Position numbers and translations under genes: made by a program. From positions 3,720,001-3,784,000 of the forward strand of contig ML058337.1 of NCBI GenBank assembly GCA_003013855.2: a stretch of 64,000 bases of DNA, in the 5' to 3' direction. Under the pieces are notes generated by a model. The model was not told the DNA's origin and searched no databases. It worked only from the letters and a program-made list of their open reading frames with translations. The DNA comes from Liriodendron chinense. Its lineage: Eukaryota > Streptophyta > Magnoliopsida > Magnoliales > Magnoliaceae. Of this stretch, positions 1 to 9,254 are shown piece by piece (positions within the stretch are counted from its first letter, which is position 1; every line of letters begins with the position of its first letter).

Positions 1-532
1 CATCGGATTCAGATAAGGGTCACATTTGGTTCTCAACGATATTAGACCTGAATCATATGCAGATTTAGATGTAGTCATGCCGATCATTTCCTAATATTTA
101 ATTATTTTTTATTGATAGGGAAGACCCGATAAGGGTAAACAACCAACATGCTCTTCCTCCCTTAATTTGGATGGCCGCAGATGTTACTTGAAGAACATTC
201 GGCATACTAGAACCTTGGCCAGTGGGGTATTGGTTCCGAGCGAGGACTATGATTCATTTTTTTATTATATCTGCATAAAGGATATATTTGATCGTTTTGC
301 CAAGCTAGTGGATTAAGACATATATAAAGAGACATTTGCAGATATTAAAATTGGATAAGTTATTAGATAGCCCCAACAACTAATAGATATACTCACTTGA
401 GATTCTAGTACGTTAGTTTTATTTGAGATGATTTTTTTAGACTTTATTTTATTTTACATTTATAGTTGTGGATTATTATGAATAGTTTATGAATATTAGT
501 TATTATGAATACTTTATGAATAATTGATGGAT
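1..532. other. AT-rich flank with no recognisable gene
   Basis: No coding region or named repeat can be supported. Bases 430-532 contain many TATGAATAGTTTA-like words, and the same kind of sequence resumes at 25536. This shows that the two stretches were contiguous before the 25-kb insertion. Confidence 0.6.
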
Positions 533-537
533 GTTAT
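533..537. repeat. Left target-site duplication GTTAT of the outer insertion
   Basis: GTTAT directly precedes the TGTAAACACC start of the left LTR. The same five bases directly follow the ...GTCCACA end of the right LTR at 25536-25540. A 5-bp duplication is normal for plant LTR-retrotransposon integration. Confidence 0.8.
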
Positions 538-1951
538 TGTAAACACCCCACCTTCGGCTGTAAAGTTGGTTGAGATAAGTGAATGGATGCAGGTCCATAC
601 CCCTAAACCCCATGCCCCAACTCAGCCAAACTCACCCTTGCAAGCCCCAATCCATAGCTCAACTTAAGCCTAAACCTAGTCAACTCACCCATAAACATCA
701 GCCTGAAAAACCCCCTACAAGAAAAATCAGTCTAAAAATCCCAAAAAAGTCAAATTTGGTGAGTCAACCCACTAAGTCAAATCACCGAGTCAATCCAGCC
801 CCTGCACCCAGTCAACTCACCTTGTCAATCCATCTTTCAAACCCAGTCAACTCACGTAGTTCTGAGCCATAGCTTGAAGTAGGTCCGAACCTCGAACCAA
901 CATCTTTTCTGCTTCAGGTTTGGGGACCATACGCTCCGAAGCTGGAGCAGAGTATCTGTACAGGCGGCCCCCAAGGGGCCCCCAAGCCTAATTACCAAAG
1001 TTGCCATCCTTCGTAGCTATAAACACCCCCTCCCCTTCTCATTCTCAGCATCCACTTCTCCTCTCTTCAGCCCGAGAGTTTCGAGTACAACTCCATCCCT
1101 TTAGCCCATTCCTCCACCAAGGAGAGCTTGAGTGAGAAGAGTCTAGCCCTGGTCCAGCCCAGCCTGACCCTGGTTCAAGCCTCTTAAGTTACCTAAGTCC
1201 TGATCTTAGTCGCTGGAAGCAAATCCTTGCGATACTTCCGTCCACCCAGCTACTCTCATATCAGCATCATCTCATTCGCATCTAGCATAGCGCAACATTT
1301 ACTATTCTTCCAACCCCCTTGTTTATCATTCCACCACAAGCACTTGACCAGATCTTAGCTTATGCTCTGAAGTTTGCCGGTTTGCCCGGAATTCATTCAT
1401 TAGAAACTTTGATCGATCAAACACACAGCATGCATCTCGCATAAAACACCTGTCAGTTCGAGCGTATGCTCTAGGCTTGCCTGTTAATGGAAACCTGCCC
1501 ATCAGAAACTCTTACTGTTCAAACCTACATTCATGCATCATATCATTTATGAGAATGTACGGGGATTAATTCAGACTTTTGAGTATTAGTTCGATTCTGT
1601 GAAGTAAAGACCGTATTTCGGTACGGGATGAGTGGGTGCCTAACACCTTCCCACCCTGTAAGTGTGATCCCTTATCTCGAATCTCTGACTGAAGATCAAA
1701 AGGAGTCATTTTAGAGGAAGGAATCTTAGGATTCCCTTCTCTAACGTTTTTACGGGGTCTATCCGATTGTAAATTCGAAGTAACTTGGCTAGTGGCGACT
1801 CTAGTCTTATATGAACTCATCCAAACATATCCAGTTTAACACGACAACAGAAAAAGCCCTCGAGAAAGAGGCGAGCCAGTGGCACAACGACGATTCGCGC
1901 ATACCCCCTTTTCGAAAGAGAGGGCAGGGAGGGTGGAAAGGTGAGTGTGCA
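538..1951 (+). repeat. Left LTR of the outer Ty3/gypsy element
   Basis: Bases 538-870 match, in reverse complement, the distal part of the LTR at 23034-24580. Bases 1000-1951 match 24581-25535 in the same orientation, with roughly nine bases in ten identical by eye. The ends are TG...CA. The TATA box has decayed to TATAAAC near 1019. The U3 part (750-870) carries several GTCAACTCAC words, the same motif that forms a dense array in the younger copy. The 3' boundary at 1951 is estimated, because no clear primer-binding site follows. Confidence 0.8.
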
Positions 1952-2336
1952 TTGAGAATCCTTGTCCCCGAAAAATAAGCAAAGAATGATCGAATTTTTT
2001 CATGACTTCCCAATCTTGCGTCCTATGAAGACTTATTCAAACTCGATTAAAAACTCATTAAGCCTATCAAGAAAGTGCTACCAAGACTATGCTTGCATTC
2101 CATGCTAGAGTATGCGACTTGACGAATGATCGAAGAAACCTCGTGGCTCGATGAAGACAGATTGTTGTCAACATGTCAGAAAGCACTTCAAGTGTCAGTA
2201 GCATGCACATCGGATCCATGTGTGTGCTTCGAAACTCTACAACCTGACAATGCTCCAACTATTCCTTATACGAGGTATCCACATCAACATCAACAGAAAG
2301 ATCGACTCGGCAACATGTATCGGTCATGGGCACATA

Positions 2337-2606
2337 TCTAGCACCCCAGTGCAGCCTGGCTGTGGTCCGAGCGTGGGTTGTCATCCGGGTCCCAGTTGGG
2401 ATTGGTCGGGCTTCGAAAATAATGCTCCAGTTGGTAGGGCCTAGGTGAGGTTAGTCCTACATCGAATGGATGAGCGCCTTGATTCTGGGCTATATGTGGA
2501 GTTCTCACCATATGGATACAACGCGTTTTGGGGGAAACTCCGAGAACAAAGCCGTGAGGCTTCGGCCAAAGCGGACAATATTGTGTCCTTGGGTGGGGGC
2601 GTTACA
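2337..2606 (+). repeat. Left LTR of the TRIM
   Basis: 270 bp, matching 2652-2920 with about 13 substitutions or single-base gaps by eye. Confidence 0.85.
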
Positions 2607-2608
2607 GA

Positions 2609-2621
2609 TGGTATCAGAGCC
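2609..2621 (+). other. TRIM primer-binding site, tRNA-iMet type
   Basis: TGGTATCAGAGCC lies two bases after the left repeat. This is the standard plant initiator-methionine tRNA primer sequence. Confidence 0.85.
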
Positions 2622-2651
2622 GAGGGCGGCTCTGCCCTGAGGGTGGGGGAT

Positions 2652-2920
2652 TCTAGCGCCCCAGTGCAGCCTAGATGTGGTCCGAGCGTGGGTTGTCATC
2701 CGGGTCCCGTTGGGATCGGTCGGGCTTCGAAAATAACGCTCCAGTTGGTAGGGCCTGGGTGAGGTTAGTCCCACATCGGATGGATGAGTGCCTTGATTCT
2801 GGGCTATATGTGGAGTTCTCACCATATGGATACAACGCGTTTTGGGGGAAACCCCGAGAACAAAGCCGTGAGGCTTTGGCCAAAGCGGACAATATTGTGT
2901 TCTTGGGTGGGGGCGTTACA
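2652..2920 (+). repeat. Right LTR of the TRIM
   Basis: It follows a purine-rich tract at 2637-2650 and ends GTTACA directly before the ACATA duplication. Confidence 0.85.
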
Positions 2921-3200
2921 ACATATTTGTGGCAGTCGATTACTTCACAAAATGGATGAAGGTAACATTCTAATCTCGCGCGATAATTTTCATGAAGAAT
3001 GACATCATCAATTGTTAAGGGTTCCCACATGTTATCAACATTGGCAATGGGACATCCTTCAGAATTTAAGGATGGAGGAGTTCCTTGAAAAGCTTAAAAT
3101 CAGAAGACAAACCTACAAGTTCAAAATCCTGTCAATATGAGTGCTGATGGAGAATGAAGCTGAAGAAAGAAAAGTCATATTGGGTTTGTAGCAAGCACCG

Positions 3201-3760
3201 TCGCATCTATCAGACTCAAGGGGCAAGGCCTAAGAATTAGAAAAGATCTTTTAGGAGGCACCGTTTGGCTCACCAACCTAAGGGGTAAGGATCTTCTAGA
3301 GCCAATCAACGCCAACAACGAGAAAAGCTTTCGTAGGTATGCCAATCCAACCTTATCGAGAGTTACATTAGTAGAGCTGAAGTCAAGAGGTTGAGGCTTA
3401 GACCTTTGAGAATTCCTCCCGTCCACCAATAAGTGTTTCAAATAAATGGTTCAAAAGCCAAAGAAAAAGGAAGAGAAAAAAAAGAATAGGGTAAAACAAA
3501 ATGGAAAAGAAAGAAAAAAAGAGGCACATAACCCAAGAAAAGAAAAGAAAAAAAAATCGACTTAAAAGAAACACATCTATCCATCCATCCACCTCAGAAG
3601 GGTCTGTAGCTAAGGCCGACAGCTCTGCCATTATAACTTAAGATAAGGGCTGAAAGGCTACCATCGGCCGGCAACGACAGATTCCTGACCTTTGGTAGCC
3701 GCAGTTATCCCAAAAAGAAAAATAAAAAAATAAAAATAAAAGAGATGTGTACCTAAACAA
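3201..3760. other. Decayed 3' part of the outer element, no gene
   Basis: The position corresponds to the end of the integrase and the following non-coding region. No frame can be followed. 3440-3560 and 3710-3745 are A-rich. Confidence 0.4.
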
Positions 3761-3764
3761 AGAG

Positions 3765-3995
3765 GGCGGAGTGAAAACCCTGAAAGGGCGCTCCGAGTAA
3801 AAACAGTGGGCACATAGCGGACTTGGTGAAAACCTGAAATGGCATTAAGGGTAAAAACAGCATAGCTACCAAGGGGCAGGCAAGATCAAATACCTGGGAC
3901 GTGGTTAAAACTCGAAAGGGCGCCACAGACAAAAATGACGAGCAAGCCAGATGTGGTGAAAATCCGAAAGGGCGCTGCGGGTAATAATGACTAAG
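3765..3995 (+). repeat. Tat-type 3'-UTR repeats (GTGAAAACCYGAAAGGGCGC)
   Basis: Four degenerate copies of a GTGAAAA-CC-GAAAGGGCGC-GGGTAAAAA unit occur near 3770, 3828, 3903 and 3953. Such units are familiar between the pol genes and the 3' LTR of Tat/Ogre-lineage elements. They support the plus orientation of the outer element. Confidence 0.6.
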
Positions 3996-4879
3996 AAAAG
4001 AAAAAAGAGAGAAAAAAGGAAGCAAGTACATGAAAGATCCATGTGACATGAAGATTCAACGGAAGCAAGGATGACAACCATGAGTCGAGAATTTCTTTTA
4101 AGCTCTGTCCAAATTCTAGGTGCAGGATACCATTGCACACTACTTTAAGGGATCGAGATCCTTAGTGAATGATTGGAAAACCAAGTATGACATCAGGCTA
4201 AGTCAAATATTCTGATTCCTACATCTACAAGCACAAGTCCAAATCACACACAGATAAACAAGCACTTGGCACAAATTTTCATTTCATGCATGATTTACAT
4301 ACATATATTTAAAAAACAAAATCATTTTCTTATTCATATATATGTAAAAAAAAAAAAAAAATCTTACAAGGCTTTTGAAATAAACATCATCCAATCCTCT
4401 AGTCAACTCATAGAGTACTTCCTGCAAATGCCTTTCTCCTGGTTATTCCTCCTAAAAGTTAAGTATCTCTCCTCTTGCTCCAATACTTCAAGCATTTTGC
4501 TAGAGTGTTTTCTCTCCTCATAGGCGTTGAAACTCCATCAACCATAAAGTAATCTCACCCGCTGGTACAAAGTGAAAAGATTGACAATCGACGCACCATG
4601 GCCAGTAGCATCACTATGTCAATCAAGAGCACACCAGAAGCCAACCGCATCGAGGTAAGCATGCTTCTTAAATAAAAACCGACTTCGATCATGATCATCC
4701 AAATCATGATTCAACAGTCTGGACCTTTCCAAAAATAGAAAAAATGTGCCATTATCTGTAGAAAACCAGGGTCCAAGGATCTTAAATTATGTCGGGATCA
4801 AAATTCCGAGAGATTTTTAATAAAAATCGGCATCGGTCTTGATCGTCCCAATCAAAATCTGATGACTCAGGACATTTTC

Positions 4880-4881
<2 letters not shown>

Positions 4882-4927
<46 letters not shown>
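4882..4927. repeat. (CA)n microsatellite
   Basis: Uninterrupted CA dinucleotides, about 23 copies. Confidence 0.95.
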
Positions 4928-4931
<4 letters not shown>

Positions 4932-5070
4932 CCAACCTCGCTTGTATAAACTTGGGTCCGAAGACCTTAAACTACGTCGGGATCAAAATTTTGAGGGATT
5001 TTTAATAAAAACTGGCATCGATCATAACCATCAAAATCAAGATCGATGACTTAGAACATTTTTCAAAATC

Positions 5071-5073
<3 letters not shown>

Positions 5074-5155
<82 letters not shown>
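5074..5155. repeat. (TA)n microsatellite
   Basis: Uninterrupted TA dinucleotides, about 41 copies. Confidence 0.95.
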
Positions 5156-5157
<2 letters not shown>

Positions 5158-5560
5158 GCTTCGATCACGATCATCTGAGTCACGATCCGATAGTCCGGAC
5201 CCTTTAAAAAAACACAAAAAGAATGTCTTTTCAGTATGTATAAACCCGGGTCCGAATACCTTAAACTACGCTGGGATTAGTTTCTCGAGGGACTTTCCTG
5301 CTTTCAACAAAAAATCGGCATTCAATCTTGGCCCTTCGAGTCAAGGTTCAATGACCCGGATCATTTTAAAAATACCAAAAATATTTTAATCTTTCCATAA
5401 AAACCAGTATCAATCTCGATCACTCGAGTTGAAGTCTAGAATTTTCTATAAAAAAAAGATTCACCATCAATTTTAACTGCACAAATCTATCCCCAGCAGT
5501 CTGAAGACCTTAAACTACACTGTGATTAATTTCTCGGGGGCTTTCTTTCCCAACCTGTTC

Positions 5561-6290
5561 CGGACATGGCTGACACTTGATCGTACGTGTGTCCAGAGTT
5601 CTTTAAACAGGTAAGGGCCGAGCCGAGTAGATCCCCGCGATCCTGTTCGTGTTGAAAGCACCGTGATAGACAACCTTGATTTGGAAGTCGCTGTTGAATC
5701 TGACGGATGTTCCCTGTTCCTAAAACTCATGAAGGGAACTAAGGTAGTTGGGAGGTGAAGCACACCCTCACAGAATTGTGAGCAGCATAAGACCCCAAAC
5801 TGGATTGATAAAGGGAAATGTGAGGATGTGGCTCATTTTGTGGCCGAAAGAGTTCATCGGACGATACAGTGGTCTATGTGCATTGCACATGAGGAACATG
5901 CAACTTTGTGGGGGTGTTGACTGAAAACCCTCAACCTCCTCTTTCGAAGATGTAAAACTACGACACTTAACTGTGTAAGATTCATCTTGCTCGCTAATGT
6001 AAAATGGATCGGGTGCCTTACCAGCAGTTGTTAGAACTAGAAAAATGACACAAGGACATTCTCTGGTGTTTTGCTGCTCTGGGCTTCTGAATAATAGAAA
6101 TATTCGTAGACAATCACAAGCATTCATAAAAGTACAAAAGAGGAGATATCGCAAGGCGAATTTTATTTGAGAGATCCTGAGATCTTGTACATTTCAGGCC
6201 GTGATCTGGCACGAGCCCTTAATTACATCGAATGATCGACAACCCTTGATTAAAAGGCAGAAGACTAGTCAGTGGGGACTATGGTCTCAG
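5561..6290. other. Unassigned, between the outer-element remnant and the antisense-gene promoter
   Basis: No frame or domain is recognised. The change from outer plus-strand element to inner minus-strand element must lie between here and about 6960, but I cannot place it. Confidence 0.3.
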
Positions 6291-6295
6291 AGTTC

Positions 6296-6368
6296 ATGGT
6301 CGTAGAGACATGTATTTTATGTGGTCGTAGAGACCTGTATTTGTATGGTCGTAGAGACCTGTATTTGT
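6296..6368 (+). repeat. Three tandem copies of a 22-24 bp unit
   Basis: ATGGTCGTAGAGACCTGTAT is repeated three times with small variations. Confidence 0.85.
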
Positions 6369-6960
6369 TGTGTTTTGTTATGGACTGATCCACCTTTGTA
6401 CGAGTCGGATGTCTATGTCTCATGTTTTGACTGGAGATCCGGGCTGAGACTGTCAGGGTTTTTAACCGAGGGGTGCGACTCTGAGCCTGCGCCAGTCATT
6501 TGTGACGGGTGACCGTGGGAAGACCGATCTGCAGTTGTATGTACCTGAGCAACTCAACTAGCGGATGCCGTTTGAATGGGTAGGGCATCGACTGTTCTTA
6601 AAGTGCCAGTCTTTAACAAATTTCGTGTAATAGTTTAGAACTCTCTCTATGGTTTATGGTGTTAACCATAGTCCCATTCGCTTAGTCCGGACCTGAATCC
6701 GGGTCATATTATGATAGTATATGTAATGATGATACATTGGTATGATTCTGGACACTGGCGGCCTCTTTCCGAGAAATTACTTCGTTCATTACATTGGATC
6801 GGATCGGACTCCGAAAGCTTGCATTCTGCTCATTGAGTGGCCCAGATGAGTTATTTGACTGCTCCATTGCGTCCGAAACGCTCGAAATACCCAAAATAGG
6901 CCCAAACCGGGCCCGAAAACATCACAAAATGAAGATTAAAGGTGCTGAAATGGACGTTCA
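6369..6960. other. No recognisable feature
   Basis: Mixed-composition sequence without a usable frame or clear repeat. Confidence 0.4.
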
Positions 6961-6964
6961 GAGT

Positions 6965-7270
6965 GCTGATTTTTATGATCCGCTAGCCTGATTTTACTGA
7001 TGCGCTGGGGGCAGTGCGTCCGAAAATAACTTTGTTAAGATGTGCATTTTTCTGATCCGTTGGCCTGATTTTATTGATGCGCTGGGGCCAGCTCGTCTAA
7101 AAATGACTTTGTTAAGATGTGTATTTTTCTGATCCGCTGGCCTATTTTTATGATGTGCTGGGGCCAGTGCGTCCAAAAAATGACTGTTTAAGATGTGTAT
7201 TTTTCTGATCCGCTGGCTTATTTTTGTGATACGCTGGGGCCAGTGCGTCCAAAAATAACTTTGTTTTGAA
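6965..7270 (+). repeat. Four 76-bp tandem repeats, each centred on a GC-rich dyad
   Basis: Dyads of the form GATGCGCTGG...CCAGTGCGTC start at 6999, 7076, 7152 and 7228, a constant 76-77 bp apart. The spacers are also shared (GTTAAGATGTG, TTTTTCTGATCCGCTGGC). The two arms can pair. Confidence 0.85.
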
Positions 7271-7599
7271 AATGATTGATTTTCGTGATGCGCTGCTATA
7301 CTTGCGCAATTTGAAGTTATTTTGTCGCCGGACCTGCTGTGGTCGGAGATGGGATTTTCGGTGAGGGATTCTGTCGATCGGAAGGGGGTTCCGGTGATCG
7401 GAAAGAGGGGTTCCGGTGGTTTCTCGAAATGCCCAAGGGACAATGCTCTCTCTCTCTCTCTGGATCCATCCAAATGAACAGTAACAGAGGGGTATTTACA
7501 CCCAAAGATACCGAAAGTCGGCCAATAGGATGCTGCCATGTGTAGTGCGTCGAGAAAATAGGTCGGCGCGTTGAGAAAAGAACTCGGCGCATCTTAAAA

Positions 7600-7940
7600 T
7601 TCCTGAGTTATAAATGCTGATTTTTAGGGCGCACTGGCTGTCAGTGCGTCCTGAAATTTCTAAATTTGCCTGATTTATTGGACGCGCTGAGGGTCAGTGC
7701 GTCCTGAAATTCCTGAATTTTTGGATGCGCCGGACATCAGTGCGTCCTGAAATTCGGTTCCGAAAACTGTCTGAATTTCTAGATGCGCTGGGTAAATTTC
7801 CTGATGCACTGAGGGTCAGTGCGTTCTGAAATTCACTTTGTAAAACTGTCTGAATTTCCTGATGCGCTGAGGGTAAGTGCGTCCTAAAATTCACTTTGTA
7901 AAATGACTGAATTTCATGACGCATTGACCATGAATTTCTT
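7600..7940 (+). repeat. Second block of GC-rich dyads with irregular spacing
   Basis: Dyads of the same consensus occur near 7628, 7681, 7724, 7803 and 7861, joined by TGAAATTC-rich spacers. The spacing is 43-79 bp, so this block is less regular than the one before it. Confidence 0.75.
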
Positions 7941-7969
7941 GATGCGCCGACGTAGTTATTTATGATTAT

Positions 7970-8246
7970 CTTGCAAAAATGATGGTTTGTGGGGCCCGCT
8001 TTGTAATGAATGCTGGTGCACTGGCTCTATTTGTTCATGATTGAACTTACCCTCCCAACTTTGGAGGGTTCTGATCATGATGAATGGTGGGGCCCACCAC
8101 TGGGTCAACTTTTCATTTTTGGTAAGTCTGGTGTGCATTGTGATTTCTACTGAGACTTCTGATGCACTGGCCCTAAATTTAGTGATGTGATGGATTATAC
8201 AATTGTAATCCCCATTTTGAGGAACCTGACTTTTGGGACCCTAACA
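7970..8246. repeat. Sequence shared with 63579-63870 in reverse orientation
   Basis: Both contain GTGGGGCCCGC/GCGGGGCCC, TGAATG-TGCACTGG, GATCATGATG and end at the same word: GGGACCCTAACA here and, reversed, GAGACCCCAACA at the right edge of the window. This end may be an LTR terminus in minus orientation. It could equally be an internal boundary of the promoter region. The similarity is partial. Confidence 0.45.
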
Positions 8247-8880
8247 GATGCCCCTCCGATGCGTTGGGATGGACACGTGGCTGTCCATTGCGATGCGTCG
8301 GAATTTTCGGGTCTCACTATAAATAGGAAAGTTTGGGTCATTTGGTCATTTCACTTCACATTTTCGGCGACCAGAGCTCTCTGCCAGCGCGTTGAAAAAA
8401 TCTCCAGCGCGTCAAACAATTGTCGACAACGCGTCAATTAATTGGCTAACGCATCCAACAACACGAGGTCAGACCCTTTTCTCGATGCGCTGGCTCTAGC
8501 GCGTCCTGAAATAGGACTCAGTGAACTTAACCCATTTTATCTACGCGCTGGGGCCAGCGTGCCCTTACGTGCTTTTAGCAAAAACTCATTTTTATGACGC
8601 GCTGGGGCTAGCGCGTAGTACTTGGTGAAATTTGGGTAGTTTGTCGATGCGCCGGTCCCAGCACGTACCAGCATCTTTGGACTTGCTCGATTATTGGACG
8701 TGTCATGCCCAGTGCGTACCAGCGGCAGACTTTGTGGTTTGGTTTATTTTATTGATACGCCAGTTCCTGGCGCGTCATTTTATCGACGCGTTGGGTCCAA
8801 CGCGCATCATATTTTCGGACTTATGAAGATTGTCCTATTACTGGACGCGCTAGGCCTGGCGCACATTATTTTTTAGTCCT
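8247..8880 (+). repeat. Third block of GC-rich dyads around and after the TATA box
   Basis: Variant dyads occur near 8484 (GATGCGCTGG/TAGCGCGTCC), 8543, 8597, 8645, 8755 (GATACGCCAG/CTGGCGCGTC), 8785 and 8843. Both arms vary together in several copies (for example GACGCGTTGG with CCAACGCG), so pairing is kept while sequence changes. Confidence 0.7.
8318..8325 (+). promoter_or_regulatory. TATA box, likely promoter of the PMD gene
   Basis: TATAAATA in a GC-richer context, about 940 bp upstream of the first ATG of the PMD gene. A splice acceptor (GTGCAG, ending 9256) seven bases before that ATG suggests a 5'-UTR intron in between. Promoter assignment is inferred. Confidence 0.55.
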
Positions 8881-9254
8881 GGAAATGTCCAATTATTGGA
8901 CTGCGCTGGGTCTGACTTACACTGATTTCAGAGTTATAAAATTGTCTGCCCTCCGACATTTCCGGTTAAACACGCCCGATATAAACCATGTGCCCTAATT
9001 GGACGGATCATTACCCATGATATTGGGGATTGTTATTTCGGGGCGTGGGGGTCTGGTACTCCTCTCTCTTGAGCTTTTACATATGCATGATCTTCGTTTT
9101 AGGGGAATGCCAGCCCCTATATGCTCGGAATTCTTAAGGCGTGTTGAACTAAGCATGGTGTTTCTTTTAGTTTAAATTGTGTAGAGTTTATGCGTACCTG
9201 AATGCATGATTTTCTGGCTCTTGCATTTTATCTGATGTTTTAACATGTTCGTGC

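Larger units (their letters stand above)
2337..2920 (+). mobile_element. TRIM (terminal-repeat retrotransposon in miniature), complete
   Basis: Two direct repeats of 270 and 269 bp (2337-2606 and 2652-2920, about 95% alike by eye) flank only 45 bp. That 45 bp holds an initiator-tRNA-Met primer-binding site (TGGTATCAGAGCC) and a purine-rich tract (GAGGGTGGGGGA). ACATA precedes the first repeat (2332-2336) and follows the second (2921-2925), a clean target-site duplication. The 3' ends are GTTACA; the 5' ends read TCTAGC rather than the usual TG. No protein is encoded, so mobilisation would depend on an autonomous relative. It sits inside the integrase remnant of the outer element and is therefore younger than it. 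Confidence 0.85.
2040..3200 (+). pseudogene. Decayed Tat-type integrase, split by a TRIM
   Basis: Translated pieces of 2085-2336 show the zinc-binding domain of a Ty3 integrase (words like DCCQHVRKHFKCQ and LYNLT), close to the integrase of the minus-strand element at 15333-15542. After the TRIM, bases 2921-2966 read FVAVDYFTKWMKV, the start of the catalytic core, followed by a patch like FPHVINIGNGTSF that corresponds to the second core motif; the catalytic aspartate there reads as G. Stops and frameshifts occur throughout and no open frame remains. This is the internal region of the outer plus-strand element. Gag, protease and RT, which should precede it, are absent. Confidence 0.7.
4650..5560 (+). 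repeat. Four to five degenerate tandem units of about 250 bp
   Basis: Each unit contains GGGTCCGAAGACCTTAAACT (or close), CGTCGGGATCAAAATT and a TCGATC-ATGATCAT patch. Anchors lie near 4770, 4950, 5250 and 5500. Two units are expanded by microsatellites. This is probably the 3' non-coding region of the outer Tat element; no coding sense is seen. Confidence 0.6.

Noticed and set aside
579..872. 97-codon proline- or glutamine-rich frame
   Set aside because: Lies within the U3 of the left LTR; caused by the GTCAACTCAC repeats.
2337..2920. Cassandra-type TRIM with 5S-rRNA promoter
   Set aside because: No 5S-like A-box or C-box sequence is visible in the LTRs.
2445..3030. Several 90-120 codon frames on both strands over the TRIM
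   Set aside because: They cross LTR boundaries and repeat because the LTR is repeated; TRIMs do not encode proteins.
5002..5217. Open frame of alternating Tyr-Ile on the minus strand
   Set aside because: Translation of the (TA)n microsatellite.
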